From NCBI GenBank assembly GCA_037783415.1, contig JAZGTN010000029.1, positions 1,984,001 to 2,048,000 of the forward strand: a stretch of 64,000 nt of DNA, in the 5' to 3' direction. Both the position numbers and the translations under genes were made by a program. Position 1 is the stretch's first letter. Each line of letters opens with the position of its first letter. Source of the stretch: Leptasterias polaris (Eukaryota; Echinodermata; Asteroidea; Forcipulatida; Asteriidae). The notes under the pieces are model-generated. The model was not told the origin of the DNA, ran no database searches, and saw nothing but the letters and a program-made list of their open reading frames with translations. Below are positions 35,406 to 47,310 of this stretch, one piece after another.

Positions 35406-36446
35406 ATGAGTTATAAACTATTGACTGACGCCCCACTAGCGGAGGGTGCCGGCTACACTTGGCAGGCATGGACATCCAACGAGACGGAACCGACCGACGA
35501 CGATTTGCCGTACGGCGCCCAGGCGAGGATCGTCACCCTGTGGATACTATTCGGCGTGGGGAGTTTCGGCAACTCGCTCGTCTTCATATGGCTGTGTTTG
35601 TTCCGCCGGAGGAAATCTCGGCTGCACAAGATCGTGTTCGGCATCTCGATCGCCGATATGTGCGTCTGTATCTTCAATGTGCTGGTGAGCGCCATATTGG
35701 AGCTCCAAGAGGATGTTTGGTACGCGGGTAATGTGTTGTGTAAACTTGTCATGTTCATGCAGAGTGTTAGCCTGATTGCTTCAAGCAACTGTGTAGTGCT
35801 CTTGGCAGTTGACAGGCATCAGGCCGTGAGGAGCCCCTTGAAGAAAGGCTACTCAGTCAGGCTTGGTTTAACAATAGCCTGGTCCTGTGCCCTACTCTTT
35901 TCTATCCCTCAAATGTTCATATGGTACCAGAAGGAAACCGCCACCTCGAAGACATGTACAACCTTCTTCCTTGAGCCGGTCTTATCCTGGAGGGTGGCGT
36001 ACATCACCTACGCGGCCGTGGTGGACTTCCTCGTGCCCTTTTTCGTCGTCCTCATCGCGTACATCCGCATCACCCAGCGGATCTGGGTGCGTGCGTCCTC
36101 CGGCTCCAGTTTCAGCAACTCCATCAAAACCACGGCCGTTTACTCCAACGGCGATCGATTGAATATGCGAGTGACGGCGTCCCCGCTGCTGAATAAAGCC
36201 CGGAATAAGACACTCACCATGTCCACCGTCATCATCATCGTGTTCATGACGTGCATGTCGCCTTATTTCATTGTGGAGATCATCCGGTCCTACAGCCAGG
36301 GATTTCAGATCGACCAGAATGTGTACGCCGTACTGGGGACCTTTGCGGTGTCAAACTCCGCCGTGAATCCTTACATTTTCCTGGTGTTCAGTCTGGGAAG
36401 CCGTGCCAAAACGAGGAGGGACCGAACATGTACATCAACAACGTAG
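35406..36446 (+). CDS. Class A (rhodopsin-like) neuropeptide GPCR, NPS/CCAP/vasopressin-type
   Basis: This single open frame of 346 residues reads as a seven-helix G-protein-coupled receptor at the plasma membrane. Visible landmarks are an N-glycosylation site at N25, TM1 about 42-66 with N56, D84 in TM2, C112 and C184 for the extracellular disulfide, a DRH triplet at 136-138 in place of DRY, W159 in TM4, P211 in TM5, C283-M284-S285-P286 in TM6 and N321-P322 in TM7. The WYAGNVLCK block (105-113) and the IW at the end of TM5 resemble the CCAP, neuropeptide S and vasopressin/GnRH receptor group, so a peptide ligand is likely. No signal peptide is seen, which is common in the class. The tail after TM7 is only about 20 residues, so either the receptor has a short tail or a 3' exon was missed. 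The start is the first ATG of the frame. I saw no clear poly(A) signal downstream. Exact ligand class is not determined. Confidence 0.9.
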   Translation: MSYKLLTDAPLAEGAGYTWQAWTSNETEPTDDDLPYGAQARIVTLWILFGVGSFGNSLVFIWLCLFRRRKSRLHKIVFGISIADMCVCIFNVLVSAILELQEDVWYAGNVLCKLVMFMQSVSLIASSNCVVLLAVDRHQAVRSPLKKGYSVRLGLTIAWSCALLFSIPQMFIWYQKETATSKTCTTFFLEPVLSWRVAYITYAAVVDFLVPFFVVLIAYIRITQRIWVRASSGSSFSNSIKTTAVYSNGDRLNMRVTASPLLNKARNKTLTMSTVIIIVFMTCMSPYFIVEIIRSYSQGFQIDQNVYAVLGTFAVSNSAVNPYIFLVFSLGSRAKTRRDRTCTSTT

Positions 36447-37649
36447 TAATGCAATTTAAGCGATGTTATTTATTATGTTCGAAAAGTGCCAAGCCACGGC
36501 GGGAGAAATTTTTATCTCAAAATGGATGTAGGGCCTACATACACTCTTTTACACACACAAAAATGATAACATTTGAACTTAATCATGTTTTACTTAGGCT
36601 AGTGCATGGTAACTCAGAACTGTCAATTTGTTGGAAAGTTTCAATTTTTTCAAAGATAGAGACATAAAGTGTAGAAGAAGGATAATTATTGTACAGCGTA
36701 AATTAACTTCACTTTATTAAAAACAGTGTCAGATAGGGAATCTCCGTCAATGGTAGTTTCACTGGGCGATGAAAAGGGGAGAAAACATAACCATACGGCA
36801 CTTTGTGAACGTAGACAGCAGGTTGAAAAATCAGGCCCAATGTTTATGTTGTGTTGGCTTTCTATAATAGAATTACGCAATTTATTCACTTAGCAGTGGT
36901 AGGTAATGCATGGAGTTGAATCTGAAATTGAATTGGATTGAGTGTCACATACCATATACAAACAAAATTATCCTTCTAGCATATTAAAACTCTCGAGGGA
37001 AACAAAACAGGCTAAAGTCCATTCTTATAAAATTACAAGTCTGTTTTTCTGAGACCTGAAATCCAGGAGTCCACCATGGGGTGTGTGCGTTATGCGTAGA
37101 GCGCAATGTGCGCCAAGCATTTGACCTTTACCTTATCATTGTTTCTCCGTTGAGATCAACGTACCTTTTAAGCGATGACGTCATCACGCCGTCATCTTTG
37201 ACGTAAAAACAATGGTGAAACAGCGGAGGACGTGCGGCTGTGTACGTTTACAGAGTTACACACAGTTATTCAGTTGACTAAATAATTCGTCCACCTGGTC
37301 AAACGCAATGGCGTATTACAACCTTGTACATTATCTAACCACTTTTAATGATAAACATGCCGATCTGAACATCATAACATGGATCTATGATCTGAGTAAT
37401 ATAAATGTGTCCGTTAGCTCTGACGTAGTCTGTATTTAGGCAAATATACATAGCGTAGAAAGAAGCACTACTTGATGGGAGTGGCAACATGGGAGTGGCA
37501 ACATGGCATCTACTGCTCTCAATACAAGCACACGATTGTGTACTTGTTTCAGTCGATATCATTGCATTGTGTGGTTTTATCTGATTGGTAAGATGGCACG
37601 CAGTGGCTTCGATACAAACTTATTATCGTCGATACACATCAAAGGGTCT
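36447..37649. other. Downstream of the GPCR gene
   Basis: Probable 3' UTR sequence grades into intergenic DNA. A CRE octamer lies at 37176-37183, in sequence resembling the 14938 MITE family. A weak CATAAA at 36663 is the only poly(A)-like signal noticed. Confidence 0.4.
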
Positions 37650-37900
37650 GGGCCCAATTTCATGGCTCTGCTTACCGTAAGCAAAGAATCGGCGCTTACG
37701 GAAGCAGGGAATTCTGCGCTTACGTCAAGCGTATTTCACGGGTTAGCAGGGAATTTTTGCTTGTGCGCTTGCGTAGTCCACGTTACTAGGCATTCTACGC
37801 TTACACAGCTAGCGCAGAAATTCGGCGCTTGCTCGGTAAGCGGAGAATGGTGACCGCAAGCGCAGAATTCGGCGGTGAGCAGAGCCATGAAATGGGGCCC
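37650..37900 (+). mobile_element. GGGCCC-ended MITE, copy 2
   Basis: This 251-bp element is nearly identical to the reverse complement of 29418-29670. It has the same inverted termini and internal GCGCTTACG and CAAGCG words. The apparent frame over it is a by-product. The pair's high similarity suggests recent activity by a transposase encoded elsewhere. Confidence 0.88.
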
Positions 37901-38036
37901 TGATCATATCGTGGTATCATCTTCCCAAGGAGGCCAATGATATAACACCGTCAAAACCTTCCAAGTACGCGGGTCCTTTAAACGCAAGTGATCCTGCTTT
38001 GTGCGTACTTTTTTAACAGTGTTAAAAGGGAAAAGC

Positions 38037-38200
38037 AATTCAGTTCAGTTCAGTTTATTTCCACTCAATCAGTTTGCGCATACACAATCGGTACTTTCGA
38101 TCCAAAGTAATGGTTAAGTGCTGGGAGTCTCCTAAAAACAAACTTTCTAACAGAAGACCCCGGTATTGATGTAACCGAGTTAAGTAATGCTTTTTTTTTA
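38037..38200 (-). mobile_element. LINE 3' tail fragment
   Basis: Three copies of TTCAG/AATTCAG run into TTTATTTCCA, which closely mirrors the 3' end of the intact LINE at 17241-17275. This looks like the tail of a second, short, 5'-truncated element of the same superfamily on the - strand. No coding sequence remains and the 5' limit is a guess. Confidence 0.5.
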
Positions 38201-38881
38201 ACTTGCAGCTTGACATGCATTGTTGTTCTCGTAATCTGTAATTATTATAATATGTTTACAAAACAGCATTAAAACCTGGACTTCCAGCAGGCACGACGAT
38301 TTGGAGCAAGACAAACTAAAATCTTACATTTTTATGAAGATTGCCCCGTACGAATTGTATCTACTTTTGATATGAAGGAATGGGCACATTTTGGAACATG
38401 TTCAGCTGTCTTGTTTTACACTTCTTGACATTATGTTACAAAATTGAAAAATGTCTGTGTGATCAGTGCAGAATCGATGCCAGGCCTGCTGGTGGCAAAA
38501 CGCTCCCTTTTTGGTAAAATGTATTTATTTTTCTGTGATCAATGTGAAACGGTCTACAGCTGTATCAGTCCTACATTCTTTGAGTCGAGAGGAATTTATC
38601 AGATTTAAAAGAAGAAGAAGAACAAACAAGTAGTCGCAATTTGTTCGATTGAGTGACGCTGCGAAGTCGGGTATGTCACAAAATAACGCCTGGTAAAATA
38701 TTAACGAACCGGTCAAGGTTTTCTGAACAGTCAGTAACGATGCCATTTTATATATATGCGGGGGAGACTTCATGTGCCGAACGGTATGGCGGCTCTGAAT
38801 TATTTATAAAGACTAACAAAAACACAGATTTGGCAACTCTTGATCGATGACTTGGAGTTTGAGCGGTTTTCATGCATTATT

Positions 38882-39033
38882 TATAGACTCCTTGTATTGG
38901 CCGCCACCGTTGAGGGTGAAACGTGCACGTGTGAAAGGCTATCATTGGCTGAGAGACCTGCGCAGTGCGTACACGCGTTGTACTTTTCCATTGTTTGTCA
39001 TCAAAGATGGTGATCAATGACGTCATTCTGTCC
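38882..39033. mobile_element. Short CRE-bearing MITE, diverged copy
   Basis: TATAGACTCCTTGTATTGG, TCATTGGCTGAGAGACC, GTGCGTACACGCG, TTTCCATTGTTTGTC and ATGACGTCATTCTG place it in the same family as 14938-15110. Its ends are decayed. Confidence 0.55.
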
Positions 39034-39904
39034 AATTTACAATTTTGTCCAAACAAGAAGTGAATTTTTTTCTGGAGCTTTTTTTGAATAGTGTTATTAC
39101 CTTCACCATGATTCTTTGAGTGAGAAATTCAGCTTAAATTAGGCCATTCACTAATCAGTTTGGTTATGTTATAATTAGTTCTTTTGGCAGAATATCTTAT
39201 ACGGTTTCCTTTATAAGAAATACGATGAACTATTTCAATTTAGCGTTGCGGGATAAGTTTCAGGAAACAAAGAATGCAGACAACTTTGGCAAGTATTTAA
39301 TGGCACTTACTTCTAGAGATAAATGGAACTTTGAGGGCCGAGAAGCACCATAAATCATGCCAATTTCGAAAAAGGAATTGCTCGCTAACTGGAAAATTCT
39401 CAGCGATCAGTAATGCGAGGCACGAAACAATAAACCATTTGAAATTACTCTATAATGGGTTGTCGTTGTTGCACTATACCGTTCATAGATTTTACATACT
39501 GAACCACTTCCAACTGCTCGTTCACCTTCTGCTGTTTCCAAATTATATGAATCATTTTAAAAACCTTCCTGACATTAGCAGTCTTGACGACTGTCAATTT
39601 ACATTATGTTCAATGTTAATTAGGGAACACGTGTGGAAGAGTGTGCGTTTAAAGGGCTGCTCATTTTTTATTTTTTTATTTTTTTTTATTTTATTTCAGC
39701 CACATCCAACAGCGCAAGCGCCAATAACAGGATGGATAAAAACATTAAATTACATAAATTAGCACAATAAAATTATTTAAACAAACAAAACAAGACAGAG
39801 ATTAAAATGGTGAACAGTTCTTACATCAAAAAAAAAAAAAAAAAAAGTTAAAACATAAGTTACACTCTGGACCTGACCTCCCCTTTCAGATAAAAAAAAT
39901 CACA

Positions 39905-40310
39905 AGATTTCATTGATTTTATGTTTGAAGGCAGGAAGGGTGAGGTGGAAAATGTCAATACTGGGATTTGAATGGGTAATTCTGTTGTAATTAGAGGACA
40001 AACGATGAATAAAACCGTTTTTAGTGGCATTGACTTTATTGTTTGGAACGTAAAACAGGTCAGGATGCCGAAGGTTGGGGCGGGGAATCTTCAGGGGAAA
40101 AAAGGGAAAACAGATTACTGGTAAAGTAAGAGTTCACACATTTGAAAAGAAAAGTCAGATCCAGACTCTGTCTACGTTTCTTTAGTGAATCAAGAGGAGA
40201 CAAATTAACAATATGTGTGTTGTCTACATTGTTGCCAAGGAAGCGAAGGAATTTGTTTTGGATGCGTTCAATGCGAATTTCAAGAACCTGTTGCAAATAT
40301 CGTCATGATT
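39905..40310 (-). pseudogene. 3' fragment of a LINE reverse transcriptase, frameshifted
   Basis: The - strand reads as the C-terminal region of a non-LTR reverse transcriptase. RIERIQNKFLRFLG is followed by the LSPLDSLKKRRQSLDLTFL segment in one frame. After a one-base shift near 40075-40085, PDLFYVPNN and KNGFIHRLSSNYNRI continue to a stop near 39905. Only the extreme 3' end of the element is present, as expected of 5' truncation during retrotransposition. The 3' UTR probably continues to about 39700. Confidence 0.7.
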
Positions 40311-43077
40311 TGTACCGACATTTTGGGGGAACTAGTGGATGACAATTACACGACCGTTCAATTATGTTAATTTGTTTCTCTAACAAAACTTGCATACTTT
40401 GGGCATTATTTCTTCAAATTTGACCAATGTATATACTCAACTGTCATCATTTTCTCAAAGATAATGAGAGAAAAAAAGAGGGAAAAACCCCGGGGATGTC
40501 TCTCAGTGATGGGTACTTCATCGTGATTGTTGTCTTTATATTCGCGTGGGCACCTCAAACCAAGGAGATTGTATTTCCATAGCAACCAACAAAACTCCAG
40601 AAAGATAACAGACAGTTGCCATGACTCCACTTAGCACATAATTATTATCCCAATATGGCTACTTTTAGAGAAAAAAATTGTTTCATTAATGACCGTAATT
40701 GTAGCGCCAGCCCTATACTATTATTGCAATAACTTATCACAGCCTTCACCAAAGTAATTTCAGGAGCCCCGTTTTTGTTAATCAATATGCTCTTCGGAGA
40801 CAAATTACATTTTCGTCAGGTCACCAGTTTGCTAATTTGTCCACATTACTAATTTGTCCATTTTACTAATTTGTCGTAATTTTTCCAGGCTAGAATAAGT
40901 TTGAAGAGGGGCTCCGCGGTCAAACTGAGTTTTGTGATGCACTCATTTTCCAACAGATTGAACTTCTGCACCAGTCAATTTGTCAAATTCATTGCGGCTT
41001 TGATTGAATACCATCCACATTCAGGAATGAACTGCAAATTCCCTGTGTACAAAAATGTACAGACAATAATTATATTATTTGAAATGTGACGTCAGTGAGC
41101 ACTTTTGGATTTTGACAAAAATTGCACTTTGACTCGTATATAAATGCATCTTATTGTTGGTACTTGTGCGTCAGTTGTAACACAAAGTAAAGTTCGATGA
41201 TTTGTTTTTCAGTCATGACGCACAAGCCTCGAATAATGTTTGCATCCAGGAGACTTCAACAAATTTGAGTTGGCCTATAAGTGAAATCTAGATTTACCGG
41301 TGACGCTCTTACTATCAAATGTAGCTCTTTGGCAGAAAAAATATATATCTGTGTGATCTCAAGGCTCTGAGTGTGTTGATGTATTGATTGGGTTATTGAT
41401 TGATTGGTCAATACTTGTGAATGGACAATTGATATAATGCGATGAAAGTAGAGTGATATTAAAAAGGATGTTCGATTATTAGTGCATGTACGTATGTACC
41501 ATAAAAACCCGGGTCAGAATTGACACAATTCAGGGTCCAAGTGGGCCTTTCCCCTTTCTGGGTCAGTATGACCGAGTTAGCCTGACCCTTTCAACTGGGT
41601 CAGGCCTCCTGGAATCTGGGATCCGGGTCAATTCTGAACATTTTATTTTATTTTATTTTTTTTAAAGAGTGTATGAATTATAATATTAATAATTGATTAT
41701 TTGGCTGAATTCATCTAAGATGGACCATACAATGGATTACAAACTGTTGGTGAAGATCCAAATATACAGTGTGCATAATGGTACCCCCCCCCCCCCCCCC
41801 AAAAAAGCACAAAAAACACACACACATAGAAACCAACGTACTTCTATTTACCACATTCATGCGGAGTCAGGTTTTGCCTGACCTGCTATGCATGAAATAT
41901 TCATCATTGATTAAAACAAATACCAGCCACTATTAGATGGAATGGAAATAGGCTCTCATGATGTTTATTTACAGCACATGTTTTTGATTTGAATATATTT
42001 TGTCTGCTATTATAATAATACCCTTTAGAACACTCACTCTTTCGCAGACCGTGCATCCAAAATGATGAAAAAACACATACACAGACACGCCGCTATTCAG
42101 ACAAATAATGACATAGAAGCAAAACATTTGACAATTTACACGAGCTATTGGATTATTGTAATCGCATAAACACAATTAAAGGGGATAGGATAGGGACAAA
42201 TCGATATCGTCACTCAGAACGTAATTGTGTCTGGGAATTAACTCTCGGGGGAAAACATGGTATTAGCAACAGGATGATGCCTCAGCAAGAACGCGGAGTG
42301 GTCTTCAGAAAGACTGCCAGATACTTTGGCCGAATCAAGCGAGTTCTGCTAGGGGTATGGCTGTTGGCTGAGGCGATAATGTTAGCGACTAGGCCTTTTC
42401 ATTGATCTGGACATATTTACTGCCAAAGCCGTCACAGTTTGCACCCATCTTTTTATGGTACTAGAACCATTTCATGGGCTTTGAGGCATTATTGCATGGT
42501 GAGGTATCCATGGCGGTGACGCCATGGTAGATATTTACACTGCAAAGTAGATATATTTATACACATGGTGTTACCGCAAAATGAATAATTCTCTTGCATG
42601 TTAAGCTTTATAACATGGTCTATAAAAAGAGGGAGGCAGGTCACTTCGAGGCTCTTAAATAACGCCAGATACCGGCCTTGAGCACCTGACTGGATCCTGC
42701 CAGATATACCTTTGACCTTGCATCCATTTCACACGGAGATTCGCAGTCAATTCACACATACTTAGTGAATAAAACAACATTATGTAAGTGCAAACATTAT
42801 GCACACGCAGCATGCAGACGATCGAAAGTACACGCTGACAACTTCATCACCTCGGACCAATCATAACACAGATATGGAAAGCTTACGTCACTGCACATTT
42901 ATCCAATGAAATCATTGTATCCAATGAAGTCATCAATTGGGCCTGTAAAACCAGTGCCTGTCTTTGGGACCAGTTTATAGGCGTTTATAATTACATGATA
43001 AAATAGGCAGAATATACCAGCTATAATATCCGATTACCACTTATCCACCTCCGTCGGAATATCTATCAGAAACGACT
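40311..43077. other. Non-coding stretch
   Basis: It includes three diverged TACTAATTTGTCCA units at 40829-40877, the repeat at 41500-41640 and a 17-base C run at 41784-41800. No gene is supported. Confidence 0.55.
41500..41640 (+). repeat. Longest GGGTCA/TGACCC repeat copy
   Basis: CCCGGGTCAGAATTGACAC at the left and CCGGGTCAATTCTGAACA at the right are imperfectly inverted. TGGGTCAGTATGACCGAG and ACTGGGTCAGGCC lie between. The copy may be the most complete member of the family. Confidence 0.6.
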
Positions 43078-43171
43078 TGTTGTCGACAGTATAATTATGT
43101 GGGGGAAAATGATCAGCGAGTTGTTGTTGTCGACAGTATAATTATGTGGGGGGAAATGATCAGCGAGTTGT
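43078..43171 (+). repeat. 47-bp tandem duplication
   Basis: Two adjacent copies carry TGTCGACAGTATAATTATGT and AAATGATCAGCGAGTTG with one or two differences. Confidence 0.9.
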
Positions 43172-43791
43172 ATAGTTCCGACGAAAATTCTGCAGCCAAG
43201 CTGATCGGGGGAGCTATACTAATAATTAGTAATATCAATATTCCTCGTGCCTCTATCAGCTGTTAGGAAGAGTCCCCGGTGCAAACAGTGATTCTCAGCT
43301 GTAAAATGTACAATCGAGCACTTCAAGGTTGATATTCAATTCGCTCTGTTTCCGCATTCCTTCTAACGAGATGGGATTTTGGCGCCATTCCTTACTGTCG
43401 CATTACGGTCTAAAGTCATTATCCTGTAAACACTTGGCGCGCTGTTACTCGCGCCAAAATCATTTAATGGTGGCATCTTTTTGGGCGGAAATGTGCAAAC
43501 TGAACATTACACTATGTGGTGGGATAGCTTAACGAAAATTTCAAGTAGTAACCAAGATGTAAACGCCATGATTTTATATTGGTATTTCAGCAAAGAAAAT
43601 TTATTCAAATTCTCTACTTTTCAAGTAGCGTTTTTATTAAATACTGGTTGCAATATAACGTGAAGTTTTATCTATGAATCACATTAATGGAATGATGGGC
43701 TTGATCGGTTTCGCCTCATTGACTACAGAGACTGTTTGCCTTAATCTAATTGATTATAGTTAGTGATTTTGTTTTATAGGGCTAAACGTGA

Positions 43792-43846
43792 TTATGGGTA
43801 ACTTATGGGTAACTTATGGGTAACTTATGGGTAACTTATGGGTAAC
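43792..43846 (+). repeat. 11-bp tandem repeat, five copies
   Basis: Five perfect TTATGGGTAAC units. Confidence 0.95.
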
Positions 43847-44456
43847 TTGTGAACAGAATTTGAATTGTACTGTGGTGTGTGTTGAGAGAGTTGCTAACAT
43901 GGGGGAGAGACCAGTTTTCGTTGTTCACCTGGTTGCTGGAAGCCATTTTCGCTCCAAATGTAGCACAGCTCAACGTGCAGTCTGGCACCCTGTGTACACT
44001 TTCGGGTTTTGGGGTGTTTTTTGCCGCGTTGGCTTCTAATAGTTGGGAAAATCTCTCAAAACACAGCTCTTGGTAATGTATGCTGGATTTGGAGTTGAAA
44101 GAGTGGGGTGAAATGTTGAATGGTATAGAATGCTTTATATGAATGTGACCGGATGTATGTGTTATCTACGCCGGGCCTTAAAGGCTGTGAAAGTCTCGCG
44201 TGTATTCGAATGGGGACGCGTTAAAGTACGATAATTTGTTGTAATGTATTGACCCCTGGCACTGACGTCACAAGCGGCTAGTGTCCGCCCGTTGTCTGCC
44301 ATTTTAGAAGTCAAAGTGCGTGTTAAGATAATGTGCTTGTTGCCAACTACACATTAATTAAAAAGTGGCCGAATCGAGTGGCTTCCGCTAACGGCTATGG
44401 ATACAACGACAACGCTGCATCCGTAGCGATCGATTCGGACGGGACCGACTTCCAAA

Positions 44457-44492
44457 ATGGCGCAACCAAGATTTAATGCAATGATGTCGTCA
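44457..44492 (+). CDS. Possible first coding exon
   Basis: An ATG in a good initiation context (CCAAAATGGC) opens a frame MAQPRFNAMMSS. It reaches CAG/GTGAAA, a plausible splice donor, at about 44492. Without splicing the frame stops after 47 codons. The surrounding 44260-44480 is richer in CpG than its neighbours, as at many promoters. A + strand poly(A)-type 3' end near 49868 could belong to the same gene. No downstream coding exon was identified. Confidence 0.25.
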
Positions 44493-45849
44493 GGTGAAAT
44501 AGGTCAGACGTGGGGTTCCCGAAAAATTGTTCGACTGCACGCAAATTCTGCATTAACTTGTGCCAAGAAGTCATGCACCGATTGTGTGTTAAGAGAATAA
44601 TCTATAATATCGTGTGGGTGTGTTGTGTAATCCTTGATAGGTTTGTAGTGTTATTTTACAGCCATCAAATTTGAAAGACAGAAAAGTAGTAATTGAGTGA
44701 GTTTGGTATAAAATGATAATTTCATTATCGGTACATAGCGTGTAGGGAAGCTTAAGTTTTAGACCCGTTGTAGGGAATGATGATTCGATCAGCCCACCGC
44801 GGCACGTGGTCCAGTGTGGATAGAACCCGTGGCTATAAAATTGCGTATACTCCGTAGACTATTATTTTAATCCATTAAAACATATGCTGTGATCTCGACG
44901 GGATCTTCATGTTCTTGACTGTTTAATTCAACAATATTGTAAGATGTGTGTGAAAGGTTTCGCTTGGGGTGGATCACCAGTGTCTGTCCAAGGTATCTTG
45001 ACATGATCAGGTTGAAGGGCTAGTGTCTAAAATGGGAAGAGGGAGCTGTATGCAGGAAGGCGTTAGTTGTTATGGGGGAAAAAACAGGGTTTTTTTTAAC
45101 TGAAGGTTTTGCATGCGGCTTCGACTCAAACTTCCCGCGCGCCACTCCTTTAAGAAGACACATTTTCTTCAAGATTCTGTCGAGATTTTTGATGTTTGGT
45201 TACATTCTCTCGCCAAATGTGGTTTGTTTATCAAAATAATATCATTTTTCAGGAAAAGAGGGCCACAGGTCGAAATTGATAAACATGCATTGATAGAGAG
45301 ACTAAACAAGACGACAATAAAGAGTTCATTCAGCTTGCTGACCAAAAACCCTGGGTGATCCTTTGCAATTTTTTATAAAGTGCATCAGTGCACATCCATT
45401 TTTATGTATTTATTTATTTTTTTTTTACTTTAGTGAGTGACACACTTTTTATAAGAAGCATCCCTGGTCGGTGTGAATATTTAAATTATTCCGAGATGTT
45501 GTTCTCCCTTGGAGCCATACGACCCTCAAGCAATGTGATAGGTACTCTGTGGTTAATCACCAAAAAAGGATCACAGTCTCTGCTGCCCCCTCGCATGTTC
45601 TATACTCCTGGGTATAGAGAAGCAATTGTGGTGAAGTGTCATACGCGGCAGCACAAGTGCCGTTTCGTGATGAATTGAAGCCCCATTGAAAATGGAAAAA
45701 CTGTTGGATTTTGACTTTCGGCACGTAGTCCATACAGCTTATAGACACTCAAAGGTCTGAGAGAAAATGTTGTACAGAAAGAAAAAGCATCCCCCCCCCC
45801 GAAACCGAAATGAATAACGAAAAAAAGGTTCTTGAAGTGACCATTCTCC

Positions 45850-46075
45850 CAAGACATTTCTATATTGCACACACATTAGTCGATACTATTTGCAGTATAT
45901 GTTCAAGACATTTCTATATTGCACACACATTAGTCGATACTATTTGCAGTATATGTTCAAGACATTTCTATATTGCACACACATTAGTCGATACTATTTG
46001 CAGTATAATCGTTCAAGACATTTCTATATTGCACACACATTAGTCGATACTATTTGCAGTATATGTTTCAAAACA
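45850..46075 (+). repeat. 54-bp minisatellite, four copies
   Basis: Units beginning AAGACATTTCTATATTGCAC occur at 45851, 45905, 45959 and 46015. The last spacing is 56 because of a two-base insertion. The reading frame across it is repeat-driven. Confidence 0.95.
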
Positions 46076-46132
46076 TGAATACATTTCACCCCTCTTTGTT
46101 TGTGTCTGTTGGGGGTGGGGCATTCATCCAAG

Positions 46133-46578
46133 TTTAAAGGTATGGTCACTGTTCGGTTTTTGTCAACGTTTCCTGATTTGTATGCAAAACTATCAAGAAA
46201 GCTACAATAAAAGTCACGTGTGAAAGTTTCAGTTGAGTACAGTGTCTACTTGTTGAGAAAACAGCAAACAAACTGTCACGGTATTTTCATAAAGAACGTC
46301 GAATCCATCCTCGTTTAGCGATGTGACAGCGGGTACCAACTGCATATTTTGCCGTAGTGAGGGCAGCGTTCAAACATACACAATGGACATTTCCAAAAAG
46401 CCACCTGCAGGCGATGTTGAGAGAGTCACATTTTTCTACATACTAATCAGCGGGGGCACCTCAAACTAATAAGTTCGCAGGATGCTTACTACCATTACGA
46501 TCTGTAACAAGGAAACTTTCAGATAAAAATTACAGGACTTTTTTTAGGGGTCACCACCAAAGCATGACCTTTATTATA
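46133..46578 (+). repeat. Dispersed repeat family B, copy 3
   Basis: It starts TTTAAAGGTATGGTCACTG and aligns along its length with 30881-31316. It lies between the 54-bp minisatellite and MITE copy B. Confidence 0.75.
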
Positions 46579-46592
46579 CAAGTGTAATAATA

Positions 46593-47308
46593 GGCTGTGC
46601 AAGTCTCGCGCGTAAGCGAACTTCCGGGACCATCGTGGTCCCAGCCATATGGAGTTTTACGTTGGCAAGATTTTGTTTCGTCTATAATTTTAGTTTAACG
46701 TACTTTATGACCATGAAAATTAAATATGTTGTTGGGAATGTAGTACTAAGTGATAAAAAATATGAAAGTAAAATCAATTCAACAATGCAACGAAGAAAAC
46801 CCAAGAATTAAACTTGACCTCTGCTTCCGGTTACTTGCAAAAAATTAAGAATTTGTGCCCACCTCTGATCACCAAATTTGTTTTGGTCGCGCGATGATAA
46901 TCACGAGACGCTGTAATTGCCAGACGCTAAGCCTTTTCATTGCAGTCTACGGTTGTCGAGGCGTCAGCGTCCTCTTTAAACTGTGTCACACGTTAATTCG
47001 TACGCCCGTGCGATCATCGCGCGTCTGCATTTAAACCTGCTTTAGTGGTTGCACGTATTCAGGCATGGATTTACAAAAGGGTTTCCTAAAAAGTTCAGAT
47101 CAAATAAGCATCCTTGTCCCAGAGGGTTGTTTTTGTTTCAACAAAAACTAACAAATAAATTGTGTGTTTTATGCAAATTGTAATGAGTATTTTTGTTGGT
47201 CAGATTGTTTCATAGATCTAATTTAAAAACAATGATTTGATTTCAGAAAAAATATGTTCTTCACTTGACGTGTTTTCTCGCTCCGATACGCGCGAGACTT
47301 GCACAGCC
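46593..47308 (+). mobile_element. TA-flanked MITE, same family, copy B
   Basis: Termini match copy A except for one base in the outer GACTG (here GGCTG), and TA flanks both ends. The left and middle blocks are directly joined at 46645-46817. A different stretch then precedes a right part (about 47060-47308) that matches the window-start copy at 245-515. It has no coding capacity. The three copies look like deletion or recombination derivatives of one longer parent. Confidence 0.8.
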
Positions 47309-47310
47309 TA

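Noticed and set aside
36251..36667. 138-residue frame overlapping the GPCR 3' end
   Set aside because: It is a shifted-frame shadow of the GPCR. I considered whether it gives a longer tail through a frameshift, but its basic segment after 36420 is not convincingly receptor-like.
37503..37853. 116-residue frame
   Set aside because: Most of it is the GGGCCC MITE; the same residues appear in the mirror copy at 29465-29704.
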